64,000 nt of DNA from Haemaphysalis longicornis (Eukaryota; Arthropoda; Arachnida; Ixodida; Ixodidae). The notes beneath the pieces were generated by a model. It saw only the letters and a program-made list of their open reading frames with translations, searched no databases and was not told the origin of the DNA. Positions 13,113 to 24,243 of this stretch are shown one piece after another (position 1 is the stretch's first letter; each line of letters begins with the position of its first letter). The stretch lies in assembly GCA_013339765.2 (NCBI GenBank), contig CM023449.1, forward strand, positions 220,973,555-221,037,554. Reading direction: 5' to 3'. A program made the position numbers and the translations under genes.

Positions 13113-13371
13113 TGCGTTCAGGTGACGACATAGGCGTGTACCGCAGAAGTACCGGCGTAACGCGGTCGAAAGTAACGCGTTGCGGAACACGAGGCTCCGC
13201 ATACACAGAGGCTGCCGGAGGCTTTGGGCGCGTTGGGAGTGTTGGAGCAAAGGCGGCCGACGAGCCTGGAAACGTCGCCGCAGTGACGAAAACGGGTTCC
13301 CTGCTCATCGTGGGTTCGGAAGGGTTAGCTGGAGCCCCAACGGCTGGACGAACCGAGTCACGGGAAGCCAA
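13113..13371 (-). pseudogene. Coding-like segment of block copy A
   Basis: Reading on the minus strand from 13371, the frame encodes PVFVTAATFPGSSAAFAPT and then VTFDRVTPVLLRYTPM. Copy B on the plus strand (56820-57097) gives PVFVTSATFPGSEAAFAPT and VTFDRVPPVL. The Kozak-like ATG of copy B (GCCATGGCT) is TTG here. A donor-like GTGAGT follows in both copies. The protein is not recognised. Lost ATG here and a one-base shift near the end in copy B argue that both are decaying. Confidence 0.45.
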
Positions 13372-14337
13372 GGCGGTTATGATGCCTTCACAAGAATGTC
13401 GCGTGCTCTCCAGGCATACAGGCCCACGGGTGAAAATTGGCCAGGGCTAATTGTGCCAGTGTAGAAAACAGCCCAGCACATATTGAGAGAAAAAACGTTA
13501 AAAATTGTTTCAGTTTATCAACAGGGCTCATCTACAAGCCTCCTGGGCACGTCAGTTCTCCTGGGATGATCGGTCTTGTTCATCTCGTGGTTACATACGG
13601 CGTTCCCAGTAACGGCGGGTGAATTTCAATTCCAAGATACGTACAAGCCACGCACTTCCGGTGAGACGCAGAACGATGATTGAAGGTGTTCGAAGGCTTC
13701 ACCCATCTCTTAAACTGGCCTAAAGTACACCAAACTTATCTTGTTCGCGAAAACAATGCTCAATATTGAGCTTAGAGTGGATTCAAAGTAGAAGAAGAAG
13801 CAGTTTTTTTAAGGTAGCATTGCGGGACCCAAACCCGCCCCATCCGCTCCAAAACCCGAGCTTCTACCCCTGGGTAGCCGAACAACGGAATTGTCTTATA
13901 CATTCTTCAAAGTAATAGAAAGAGCATTCCAAGCGAAGCAGAAAGTGGTGCTGGGTGTGCACAGGAAGTACCTAGCTTGCACCCACGGGGAAACGGAATG
14001 TCGCTACCGGCGATGTCCACGTGACCGGCAGCCCACGGTACGCGGGTGCACGGCCGAGGCCTGGAATCTACAGTCTTCTTTCGAGAGAGCGGGGGAGGGT
14101 GGTGTTGTTGGGCATTTTTGGTGTTTTATTTCTGCCGAGGATCTGCTCTGGCCTTGAGCGGGCCGTTGTAGCGGGTTTCGTTCCTCATACCCCGTTTCAG
14201 CGCGCTCTCCTCCGATCAATTTCCGCACTCGCTTCCATCTCCCAAGTTCGCGTACTCCGACTTCATCTCGCAGACTTAACAAACGCGGCACTTACGGTCA
14301 CCCGTACTGATATGGAGATGGGCTAACCACGTGGTGA

Positions 14338-14372
14338 GAAGGATCTCCGGCCTTAAGGCCAGAGATCCTTTT
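14338..14372. repeat. Small hairpin inside block copy A
   Basis: GGATCTCCGGCCTTAAGGCC and its continuation form a near-perfect palindrome ending in AGAGATCC, followed by a T run. Copy B of the block lacks it, so it is an insertion or local palindrome specific to copy A. The T run is not taken as a terminator. Confidence 0.5.
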
Positions 14373-14633
14373 TACCAACAAATAATTATTTGTTTCGAGC
14401 AAACCAACCACCCGTTCTTTAGGACGACCACCGAATAGCATAATGGCTATCGACAGACGGCTACGAGGTTGGAAAGAGAAAACTCAGCGCAGAGGTAAGT
14501 TTGCTTGTATAGATTCGAACGGCTTAGATAACGCAGGGCAGGAGTTGTCGGAAATGTGTGGGAGAGGTGCCTGCAGTTGGCGGGAAAATGTTGCTTGGGT
14601 TGACGTTAAGATTTCTGCTGTTCTTCTTACTGT

Positions 14634-14659
14634 CATGATGATGATGATGATGATGATGG
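14634..14659. repeat. (ATG)n microsatellite
   Basis: About eight ATG/TGA triplets in a row. Histidine or methionine runs in open frames here are translations of this microsatellite. Confidence 0.9.
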
Positions 14660-14759
14660 GTGGTGGTTGATGTATTTATTCGGGTGGCACTGGGATTGGA
14701 CATGAAGATGATGACTATAAGAATACTGCTCACTCATTAATACTCGCCAATCCCCTAGA

Positions 14760-14995
14760 GCGGGTATGCGAGAATAGTGGTTGGCTATGTTGACGTCGCA
14801 GCCAAATGGGAATTGGTGAATTGGTCGTGAGCTTCTGATGACGCCTGTCATCACCACTAATCGATCCCCCAGAGCGGCATGTTATCATAGCTTACCAAAC
14901 CCCAAGAGCGAGCATGCGAGAATATTGGTTGGCTATGTTGACGTCGCAGACAAATGGGAATTGGTGAATCGGTCGTGAGCTTTTGATGATGGCTC
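14760..14995 (+). repeat. Repeat R2, two tandem copies
   Basis: Two copies about 148 bp apart share GCGAGAATATTGGTTGGCTA, TGTTGACGTC, AAATGGGAATTGGTGAATCG and GTCGTGAGCTT. The first copy also carries TGATGACGCCTGTCAT. The same unit occurs twice at 17185-17372. No coding capacity; class unknown. Confidence 0.75.
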
Positions 14996-15204
14996 AGTTA
15001 TCGCTCGCCAATATGGACCGGGCAGCTGGACGGGTGGCGCCACCACTCGGCGCTCCCCTCGTCAGTGGGATGAGCCGGTGCATTGGACTACACAGCCTCC
15101 CGTTGTTTTTGCCGTGTTTGCTTCGGTGTTTTGTATGTTTTGGTGGCGTTGTGAGCAGACATGTGAGATGAAACGAAGTCTAAACAGATGTGTTGGGTTC
15201 TTAG

Positions 15205-15503
15205 ATGCAGTAATGACTACGTAAACTTGTCGGACGCGTCTAAACTTGGGTATCGGCTGCAATGGCATGAGCGCTTTTTGCAGCGATATGCGCTTGGCTC
15301 CACCCGTTCTGAGTACGAATAAAACTAGTAATATTAGTATTATTTTCTTCTTAAATGCACTCACGGCTACGCAAACTTATTGGACACTTGTAAGGTTGGG
15401 GAAGGGCTACATTGACACGAGCGCTTTTTGCAGCGCTCTGCGCCTGGCTCCGCGCGATCTGTGTAGGAATAAAACTATTAGCAATATTGGAATTCATTTC
15501 TAA
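15205..15503. repeat. 150-bp tandem duplication
   Basis: Two diverged copies with 150-bp period share CTACG(T/C)AAACTT, GAGCGCTTTTTGCAGCG, TGCGC(T/C)TGGCTCC and an AATAAAACTA motif followed by AT-rich sequence. The period is close to that of R2, but the sequence is unrelated. No gene is recognised within it. Confidence 0.7.
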
Positions 15504-17184
15504 CCACTTTAAATTATCTTCACTGGTTTCAATGACTACGGTTTCCACGCCAGCCTCAGCGCTTGGATACCTCAATACGTGTGCTTTAAAATAGAAAGGC
15601 ACCTGCATACGAGATGGATTACCGTGTAGCCGTAGAAATGTTGCGGTAGTTTTACACTTTCTGTAACCGTGAGCTTTGTACCTTCGGTTTTTGGTGAGCG
15701 ACACTGTGACAGCATGGGAGCCTGAAAGCCGAAGTGGAAATCCACGTTTGTGGTGGTCATTTATCAAGAGCTAAAGTTATTCACCAACTCAACAGCCAAG
15801 CTACAAACCATCCCGTATACCCTTCCCGTTTTACCCCCTGCGTAGAATAAAGGCTGGCACCGATAGTTAAAAAATGTGGCAGTGTTAACGGCAGCCGGTG
15901 TTTTTTAATGCTTAAGTATTCTTTACAGAGTACCTAAAAAATCGTGTAATGCCTGGTGAAGACACCAAAAAACGCGCGATTAGTTGCCTCAAATATGGGT
16001 GCATGAGCCCGAGTCCTCCACCACAGACACATTTCCGGACACGCTGGAAAAAGTTTAGATTTGGAGAGGGGGGCATGGAAGTTCAAAATTAAACAGCAAA
16101 ATCATCTAGCCCTCCGTCTAATTATTATGATATGGTTGAACACAAAGCTTTTTTCGTGCGAAATCCAATGGGAAATGGTCAAAGTCAAAGACGCTGCGAT
16201 CGAAAGATCAAACTGCGTGCTGGTCAAATTCGACGCTTAACTAGTCTAAGTTTAAATCCAGAAGGCAACCAAGGAATCCCATACGATAGAGCTTTGCGAT
16301 AAACCATCATCGTCGACGGAGGTGTGCATGATTTTTCAAGCGTAGGTGGCAGCTTGTAAACCGACCGCAGCATTCAGTTGTGAAGCTGAGTACAGGTTTC
16401 GGGCACCCTCCTGTCTTGCGTCCTTCAGCCACGCAGGAATTGGTTTTTGAAAAACCATTTGTTAACTAGCCAGCAACCATTGCAATTCTTGTAAAGCAAT
16501 GCTTGTCCCCGACAAGCAATAACATTCTACTATCATGCGGTATTTATTCTATCAACGATTCCCGATGACTGTAGTAAGAGCATTTCTCTGAAATTAAACA
16601 CGTTTCAGCCGCAGGTAATGAAGATACGGAAGCGTCGTCCGTCACAATTTCTGTTTTGAGGTAAATCTTCGAAGACACCCTCCAATTTTGTCTTTCGCTT
16701 GTGCACGACGTCGGTGCCGTTTCGTCATCAACTGCTAAAGGCCAGCGCCACAGCATTCCTAGATCGATTGCACACACCGGCTTTGAGGGAGCATTTAGCG
16801 GCAATATACTCCTCGATTCGCGAAACTGCATGCAGGCATCAAAAAATTGCATGAAGCAACGAACTTTCACTTCCAGCTTGACTTCCAGCTTGGCGCATTG
16901 AGCGTCGTCTGCTATTTGTAAATACTGAGTATGGGCGTAAGTAACACACATGGCATGCCTCGTAAACGTCACATCCACACTCAAGATTTACCGATCTTAA
17001 AAATGCGCGTGGGGTTACGTTCGCTTTGCAAGCCGCACCGCAGAAAAACGACAGAAAGCCATGCACAACTACGCTGCGCTGACCGCCACCGGCATTCCAC
17101 TGACGAGCGGTTCGCCACGGGCGGCGCTGTTCGCTGAAACGACGGTGGTGCCATACAACGGCCGCCCGGTCCCTATACTCCAGA
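15504..17184. other. No gene recognised
   Basis: Anonymous sequence. The minus-strand frame near 16544-16984 is fairly long but has no recognisable motif and no splice support. Nothing else seen. Confidence 0.4.
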
Positions 17185-17372
17185 GCGGGTATGCAATAAA
17201 ATTGGTTGGTTATGTTGACGTCAGTGAAATGGGAAATGGTGAATCGGTCGTGAGCTTGTGATGACGCCTGTCATTATCACCAGGCAGTTCTTCCTAGCGG
17301 GCACGCGAGATTATTGGTTGGTTATGTTGACGTTAAGTCAAAGAGAAATTGGTGAAATGGTCATTACCTTCT
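17185..17372 (+). repeat. Repeat R2, two further copies
   Basis: Two copies starting at about 17185 and 17297 (112 bp apart) share TTGGTTGGTTATGTTGACGT and the trailing GAAATTGGTGAA motif with 14760-14995. The second copy is truncated. Confidence 0.7.
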
Positions 17373-18099
17373 GGCTGCAGCTGCCATTGCCAACGGCCGA
17401 TCCACCTAAGTTGGTGCGTTATGCCAACACTCAGTCTAACGTGGGGTGAGCGTTATGATCTTCAGCCTAACGACGCCATTTTTTATATGGACGCTGCCTT
17501 TTTCAGTCGAAGGCGCCGACGCATTGACTAGGTCCACCTTTATTCGTTCAAAGCCATAGCGTCGTACTGGTGCCAGGGAAGCGGGCTCAGTGGCGATCCC
17601 GTAGGGGCTAGGTTAGATTCCCAAGTAGATTGGAATCTTCCCAGTTTTTTTCTTTTTAGTCTAATTTATTACTTAATTCATTTTTTTTATTACCAAATGT
17701 GGATGTCCCGCACGATACAATTCCTCTGCCCGCCAAGTACGTGTCAAGAACGCCTCGAAGCAGTACTTCTCGCTGCAGAGCATATTAAGGAAACCTACGC
17801 GCAAATGAGAACCAACAATTTACAATATTCACGAACAGCCACGAAGCTCTCGATCGACTTGGCCAGACGCTAATTGTCGAAACCACATGTGATCTCATAA
17901 AGACCATTTGTCGTCGAATGCGGGACGCGCGCAATATAGTTGTTCGGGTAGACGGAGTAAGCGGGATCGCAGGAGACCGTGGTCAGGAGACGTAGGCAGA
18001 GTAGGCAGGATTCGGGTAGCCGGGATCGGCAAGGAGACCGCTTACGCGTGCGCGAGTGAGCATGTTGAAATCCGCTCCAACCTGGCATTTCCCCTCCCA
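17373..18099. other. No gene recognised; weak tRNA-like motif
   Basis: At about 17584-17625 a GGCTCAGTGG A-box-like motif precedes AGGTTAGATTCC, which resembles a B-box, but spacing is short for a tRNA. This may be a remnant of a tRNA-derived repeat. The rest is anonymous. Confidence 0.3.
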
Positions 18100-18844
<745 letters not shown>

Positions 18845-19345
18845 GCACGCGCTCCTGCCGCGCTCACCGAAGATGTGCGGGCCAAGTGGGGTGCCTATGT
18901 GCCAAAGCGCAAATCAACTTGCCGTCCAGGATCAGCAACCTGTGGACGAGGTTGCGTTCACCTCCTGTTTCATAGGAGCCACGCCAAGTGTTGATTGTAG
19001 GGTTTAACGCGCAGGCGATGAGGCGCGCCGTAGTGGAGGGCTCCGGATTAATTTTGACCACCTGGGGATCTTTAACGTGCGCCGAAATCTCGTACACACG
19101 GGCGTTTTTGCTTTTCGCCTCCATCAGAAAGCTGGCCGCCGCGGCCGGGAATCGAACCCGCGACCTTGTGCTCAGCAGCGCAACGCCTTAGCCACTGAGC
19201 CACCGCGGCGGGTGCCACGCCAAGTGTACCACAAATGTTCTGGGACTGTCCCGGCCTCCAAACGCTTCGCTTAAGTGTCTCCCTCCGGAGTCCAACGATT
19301 CCAGGACTGGACAACGACGGTTCGAGCCGTCAATAAACGGCAAAC
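18845..19345 (+). mobile_element. Second LINE C-terminal fragment, split by a SINE
   Basis: When the SINE and one target copy are ignored, the plus strand reads TSCFIGATPSV followed by PQMFWDCPGLQTLRLSVSLR and a stop at about 19333, then CAATAAACGG. This resembles LINE C-terminal knuckles of the form C-x2-C-GATPS-x-H-x4-C, with a cysteine and the histidine replaced. It is a short inactive fragment of a LINE type different from the (CT)n-tailed one before it. Confidence 0.55.
18992..19213 (-). mobile_element. tRNA-derived SINE (Ruka-like), complete, with 14-bp TSD
   Basis: The minus strand has an A-box region GGTGGCTCAGTGGCTAAGG and a B-box GGGTTCGATTCCC near 19148-19160, then the SINE body, ending near TTGATTGTAGGGTTTAAC read on the plus strand. 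It is flanked by the direct repeat GCCACGCCAAGTGT (18978-18991 and 19214-19227). The target lies within LINE sequence. A nearly identical copy is at 60252-60498. Confidence 0.85.
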
Positions 19346-19955
19346 GCTGTGTTCTATGGGAGTTCACGCGCTCCTCAGGCGTTGACCGCCGAATGTACCT
19401 TATAAACCTTCATCTCTCTCCTCACATCCCTCAATCCCCCAGCCGATCGACCTGTCCACCCCCTGTAATGAAGTTTTCTTATGTTATTTCATTTACCATC
19501 ATGACCCTAAGGGCGTTGAAGAGGGCAATGGTACAGCCTGCGTTCTTTGGAAAGAACAATGTTTAACCGGTTATTTTACAGGCATGAATTTTACGCAAAA
19601 TGAGAACGGGGTTATCAACTTGCTCTACAATTAAAACAGTAAAAGGAACAACTCTCGATAACAAGCAATACAACCCTCTGCCATTTTACACCACACAAAA
19701 ATTAAAAATATCTACACAACAACAATGCAAAGCAAAGTACTAATTAACAGCCTTCCACAACATAGTGAGCGAACAACCGCTTTTTGAATTCTTCAAAACA
19801 TTTAGTATCAACCAAGGCTGCTGGAAGGTCGCTCCACTCTGATGACGTCTCTGGAATGAAAGCTAAGAAGCGCCACTTTGTCGTTATAATCCAGGCGCGA
19901 TGAAACTTGTTGTGCCGGGGTGAAAAATCCGTTATTTGCATATGAATTCATGTGA
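19346..19955 (-). mobile_element. LINE C-terminal remnant, minus strand
   Basis: From 19941 down to 19744 the minus strand encodes FIPETSSEWSDLPAALVDTK followed by FEEFKKRL and a stop. This matches the usual extreme C-terminus of jockey/CR1-type LINE proteins (F-P-x-T-x3-W-N-x-L-P then F-K-x-x-L). Sequence down to about 19560 may be its 3' UTR. 19346-19560 is otherwise anonymous. Judged by motif only. Confidence 0.5.
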
Positions 19956-20415
19956 TACATTTCAGACATCAAACTTATCGGTGATATTTTTTAACCTAGC
20001 TTAAAGGGTATCCATGAAGTCTGCTTCATTAGTGTAACACTAGGAGAACGATCGTAGTTCGACTACATCTAGCTTTGCGATTCTGAGTAACCTCTACAGC
20101 ATTAGTTCTCTATTGATTTTAGCCCGGGGGTCCCTTATCGAAACGGCAGTGGTTTCAGTTTTTTTATAAAAACATCGTCTTCCAATGTGTACGAAATACT
20201 TCTGAATTAAGATAACCTTTTTCATTTAACCAAATGGAGTATCTTTATCGCCCATGCTGATACAATTCACAGTGCGAAAACAGTAGTTTACGGTTTATTT
20301 TATGCGTTAGCGAAAGCGAAGCGTGCGCGAAACCAAGCCAAAAAATCCCTCAATGTCCTTGAGGGATTTTCAACATCCGATTTCACGCTCGAACTGTGGG
20401 TAACTATATGTTAAC
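19956..20415. other. No gene; a small hairpin
   Basis: Anonymous sequence containing a 29-base hairpin at 20342-20370 (AAAATCCCTCAA, 5-base loop, complement). In this eukaryotic context it is not read as a terminator. Confidence 0.4.
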
Positions 20416-20449
20416 TATTGGCGGTGAGATGTTTGAGTGGCGCCCCCTG
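20416..20449 (+). repeat. 34-bp dispersed motif, copy 1
   Basis: TATTGGCGGTGAGATGTTTG and the following AGTGGCGCCCCCTG recur at 54671-54704 with two substitutions. The flanking sequences do not match, so this is a short shared terminus or motif of an unknown repeat. Confidence 0.6.
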
Positions 20450-21021
20450 GCTCCGACGTCGGCTTAGGGACCTTCGCCGCTGTGGTCTGCTACACCCGCG
20501 CCGCTGCTACACTCGCTCCGCTGTCGCCCGCTTGCGAGGGGCAGCAGTGCCTGTGCTAGAACCCGCCCTATTTGATGCTTCAGTGCAATAAAAAGCGTAT
20601 TTCCTGTAATTCAATTATTTTACCGGCTTCTGACGCCTATGAATAAATTCAAGCTGTATCCCCCACAAGTGTGCAACACACGAGGAGCGAGAGACCAACT
20701 TTCTTCAGAGCATCGGTCAGATGATCGTGTATAACTCGTCCTGTCTAGCTTATTTGCGAGGTTCAGTGCTCAGAGCTCCTCGATAAGTATTCAAAATGCG
20801 AAGCTTCCTTATAATATTTTAAGGAGCTCTTATGAAGACTCAACATTCTAATTCTACAACTTTCAACATTCTAAAAACAGCTGTCTTCTATTTTTTGTTT
20901 TTGTCGACTTGTATCCCATGAATGTTTTTTCTGTGCATTTTTGCATTTTTCTGCAGCGTCACAAACTCCTTATTAGGAGGTTCGGGGATGTTTGGGAGTC
21001 ACAAAAAGTTCGTATGGATAT
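20450..21021. other. No gene proven; acceptor-like site before the LTR element
   Basis: The sequence ends with a strong acceptor-like pyrimidine tract and CTGCAG at 20951-20956, 65 bases before the LTR element. See the finding about a possible interrupted exon. Otherwise anonymous; a GTGCAATAAAAAG near 20583 is poly(A)-signal-like. Confidence 0.35.
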
Positions 21022-21583
21022 TGTTACGGATCGGCCAGCGCCGCCGTACTTTCCCGCATTACTCCTCGGCTGTGCAGCTAAGCCACTGCGTGCGCATTTG
21101 AAAACAGGCGCCACCATGTCGGTGTCAAGTTTCGACAAGCCCGGCTCAGACGCTTCGCTTTCGGCGCATTTCAAAACTTCGACGACTGCCGGCGAGGCTC
21201 GTCTCCACGCTCTTTAAGGACACAGTGGCCCCGCGAACTCAGCGGAGTCCTCCTCTCTCCCCTCTCTCGGACTCAACGTGCGCCGAGGCTACGAACTCTG
21301 GAAAGGGCGTTGTGTGTGTCTATGACGTTCGTGGCGTGTTGCCGCTTGTTGGCGTTTGACCGTTACCGCTTTTGGGTATAAATAGAACCCCGCAAGCGCT
21401 GTAAACCATTCCTGTTAGAGCCGCGAATCCATGCTGTCGCTCTGCTCGAGTCCTGTATTGCAACCTCGCCCGTCGGGGCATTGTTTTTTTTTGGCTTCAG
21501 CTCCCCTCTCGCTATGAACAGTTACGTTGGCCTATCAGCTCTGGACCTCTTCCCGGCTGCAGTCGCCCCACTTGGTCGCAACA
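21022..21583 (+). repeat. 5' LTR
   Basis: 562 bp. It has a TATA box TATAAATA at 21377-21384 and terminal TGTTAC/GCAACA. The first roughly 480 bases match the 3' LTR with few changes. Confidence 0.85.
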
Positions 21584-21589
21584 ACTGGT

Positions 21590-21604
21590 TGGCAGCGGTC
21601 GGAT
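21590..21604 (+). promoter_or_regulatory. Primer binding site
   Basis: TGGCAGCGGTCGGAT starts with TGG and, except for one base, complements the 3' end of tRNAs ending ATCCCACCGCTGCCA (leucine-type). This is the expected place for minus-strand priming. Confidence 0.65.
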
Positions 21605-21832
21605 GGCGACTTCGTAACACCTGGAGCCAGCGGTGCGATATCCAACACCACGGACGTCGAGGCGGCTTCGGACTTCGCAGAATTCACGGCGGGCAATGGT
21701 GAGTGCGGGACTTTTCTTCACTGAGTTTTACCAGGCTTCTGAGGGTAGCTGGTAGGGCGTGTGTTTTTATCGCGTGGGTTATTCGCGCGAAACATTTTTT
21801 GAGCAGTGGGAAAGCAGTGCTCTATACCGGCC

Positions 21833-22864
21833 ATGAATTTGAAAGCGTTGAAAAAACCGCAGTTGTTGGAGCTTGCAAAAGAGTTGCGCTTGGATGTTAC
21901 GGACGCGCTGAGAAAGCCAGAGCTGATACAGGCTATACTCGCTGTTGGGGCTGACGATGACGAGCTGTCCGAGTGCATTGAGTTGATCAATGACAGGGAG
22001 ACCGCTAAACGTCAGGCTGCAGAAGCAGAGGCTGAGCGCCAGCGTGAGGAACGCGAGAGGCAGAAACAGGAACAACAGGAGGAAAAGAGACGAGAGAGAG
22101 AGCATGAGCTCCTACTCGATCGAGAAAAGCGACAGCATGAGCTGGAAATGAAACGTCTTGACATCGAGGCATCTCGATCTAGGCGTGAGAGTGACAGCAG
22201 CGCGCCAAGCGTGCAGTCTGCGGCGACTGAGCGACCTACGTTGCGAATGTGTGACCTAATGCGACCCTACAAGGTAGGAGAAGACATCGGTCTTTTTTTG
22301 GTCAACTTCGAGCGTACGTGTGAGAGGGCCCAGTTTAGCCAAGACTCATGGCCGCAAAAGCTGCTTACGCTTTTTCCAGGTGAGGCATCCGACATGATGG
22401 CCCGCTTGCCAAAGGAGGAGGCGGAGGACTACCAGAAAGTCAAGTCGAGCCTCCTGCGTAAGTACAGGCTGTCAGCAGAGGCGTTTCGCCAGAAGTTCCG
22501 TGAAGCCGAGAAAGCTAGGGGCGAGTCGTACTCGGAGTTCGCCTGCAAGCTGAGGGCTAATATGGAAGAGTGGCTCAAGGAGGCAAAGGCTTTCGGAGAG
22601 CACGACAAGGTAGTTGAGGGCTTCGGTCTTGAGCAGTTTTACCGCCGTCTTCCAGAAAACCTGAGACTCTGGGTGCAAGATAGGCCAGGGGTAAATTCTG
22701 TGGATCAGGCAGCTCAACTAGCCGACGAGTTCGTCGCACGTCGAGGTGCGCAGGGGCCGAAAGACGGCCAAAAAGAGTTCAGGCCGAGGCCTGATAAGTC
22801 AGGGCCGAAAGGCAGAGCTCCCCAGGAAGACGGTGGAGCAAGGGAAGTCGTTGTTCGTGGATAG
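21833..22864 (+). pseudogene. Gag-like protein of the LTR element, frameshifted at its end
   Basis: I chose the ATG at 21833 (MNLKALKKPQLLELAKEL) rather than the one nine codons earlier, because the conserved-looking N-terminal helix starts there. Residues about 60-125 are a highly charged Arg/Glu/Gln coiled-coil stretch. Residues about 145-320 look like a retrotransposon capsid domain (FLVNFERTCERAQFSQDSWP, then YRLSAEAFRQKFREAEKARG). After about 22805 the frame changes and ends at a stop at 22864, whereas another frame continues open to 23420. No CCHC nucleic-acid-binding knuckle is seen. Structural protein of a virus-like particle in intact relatives; here probably not functional. Confidence 0.75.
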
Positions 22865-23420
22865 AGAAACTGGCCACGACAACGAAAAGAGAGCAGCAGA
22901 CGCTCGGGAGCAGGAGTCGGAGGCGACCATTGCGGCCCAGCAGCGCGACAAGGTTGCTGTGGGAGATAACGAAGGCGCATTAGCTCAGACTGTCGGCAGA
23001 GGCGGCAGAGGGCAGTGCGTGTCCACTGAGTGCGATAATGTGTCGGCGTTTGTTTTAGAGGTCTCGGCAGAGTGTTCGGACGGTTCAAATTCGCGGGAGG
23101 CCTTGAGAACGGCTACCGACTTGAACGTGAACACTTCGCGAGATAGCGACGTTTCGCAGGAATGCGTAAACGATGAGGTTACCGATAGCCCGCACGAGTC
23201 CGCTGAAACGGAGGTTGTTCCTTCGGACGGTAGTACAGAAATGAGCGATGTGGTGGGAAAGCCTGCAGCCGAGGCAGCAAACGGTTTGTACGGTTCAGTT
23301 GGGAGTCATGGCGATTTCGCCACTGAGCAAGCCGATTCCGTCCTGCCACCAGCTCAGGTAGCTGATTTCGAGCAACGGTCAGCCGAGCTCGTAGAGATTT
23401 CAGGTGTCTGGGGCGGCTGA
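22829..23420 (+). pseudogene. Out-of-frame continuation of the gag region
   Basis: Frame shifted relative to the gag frame, open to 23420. The peptide is acidic and Ser/Glu/Ala-rich (for example VEISGVWGG at the end) with no recognisable enzyme motif. Its codon pattern and position suggest the former C-terminal part of the gag polyprotein, separated by a one-base change near 22805-22825. No protease active-site triplet is apparent. Confidence 0.5.
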
Positions 23421-23523
23421 GCCGTCTTTTGAGACAAGGCAGCTTGGATCTAGTGTAGCCGTGACAGCCGCAAAACAGAACGAAAACACCCTTCGGTGTT
23501 TCGCTTATCTGAGGGTGTTGCGG

Positions 23524-23626
23524 GAAAATTTTAAAGCGCAACAAATTTAGACCCAAGACGAATGACACAGGGACAAGCGCCTGTGTCATTCGTCTTGTGT
23601 CTAAATTTGTTGCGCTTTAAATTTTC
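23524..23626. repeat. Foldback element inside the LTR element
   Basis: About 48-bp arms: GAAAATTTTAAAGCGCAAC through GACGAATGACACAG on the left and its complement on the right, around a short loop. Arms are near-perfect. It lies in the former coding region of the retrotransposon, so it is probably a small inserted hairpin element. Confidence 0.75.
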
Positions 23627-23703
23627 ACTATGGAGTACCAACTAGCTCGAACCCTCACGTTGTTATGTTGCGGAAAAGGCGAGGGACACCGAGATAGGAT
23701 CTG

Positions 23704-24243
23704 TTGGACGTTACGTGGTTGTCTAAAGAGCACGTCGTGCCCTCGTTACTCCCAGCTGATGCTCCCGACGATAGGCCAATATGGGCTAAGCTGGTTGAGA
23801 TTTCGGTGGCGCCTGTGGCTGAGCCGAAGTCGGAACCGACCAGCCCTAGAGGAGAGAACGTAAACGCGTTCCGGCGTTTGCTTGCCGAACGCGTTCGTAA
23901 AAAGGCGAGCAACGAGGAGATAGCAAAAACTTCAGCGGGTACTTGCGGCGCGTGTTTCAGTGCGGGGACGCCGAGGGGCAAAGCCGTGAGCTCGCATCGC
24001 GCCAAGGGAACGCCGCCTCCAAGGAGTGCGCGCCTAACGTATGAACGGTGGAAATCCCGCTCGCTCCTCCGCGCGCGTCGACCTTTGTCGAACAAGACGA
24101 CCGGTGTCATTTCACGCTGGTCGCAGCAGCGTTCAGAGAAACGGGTGCACCCGAAAGTGCGGTACAGAAGGGGAAAAGCTCAGGGCATTGACGAGAGCTC
24201 AAATCGCAGCTCTCTGCGCGAGAAGTGGCCTGTAGACGCCTGA
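23704..24243 (+). pseudogene. Residual open frame in the LTR element, unknown
   Basis: A 179-codon plus frame with basic, Ser/Arg-rich character and an initial segment DDRPIWAKLVEISVAP. It contains no reverse transcriptase, RNase H or integrase motif. It occupies the place where pol would be in an autonomous element, and may be a remnant between polyprotein parts or an accessory frame. Function unknown. Confidence 0.35.

Larger units (their letters stand above)
13062..14590 (-). repeat. Inverted diverged duplicate block, copy A
   Basis: This block matches the reverse complement of 55243-57125 in the same order: 13080-13460 with 56700-57110, 13530-13610 with 55795-55850, 14010-14330 with 55480-55760, and 14390-14580 with 55250-55440. 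Copy A has an extra 13630-13960 stretch and a 34-bp hairpin (14338-14372) absent from copy B; copy B has more sequence between 55870 and 56700. Several short peptides are conserved between copies (see 13113-13371). Its nature (old element or duplicated gene fragment) is unknown. Confidence 0.7.

Noticed and set aside
14338..14372. Hairpin plus T run as a rho-independent terminator
   Set aside because: The context is eukaryotic and the hairpin is an insertion in a repeat block.
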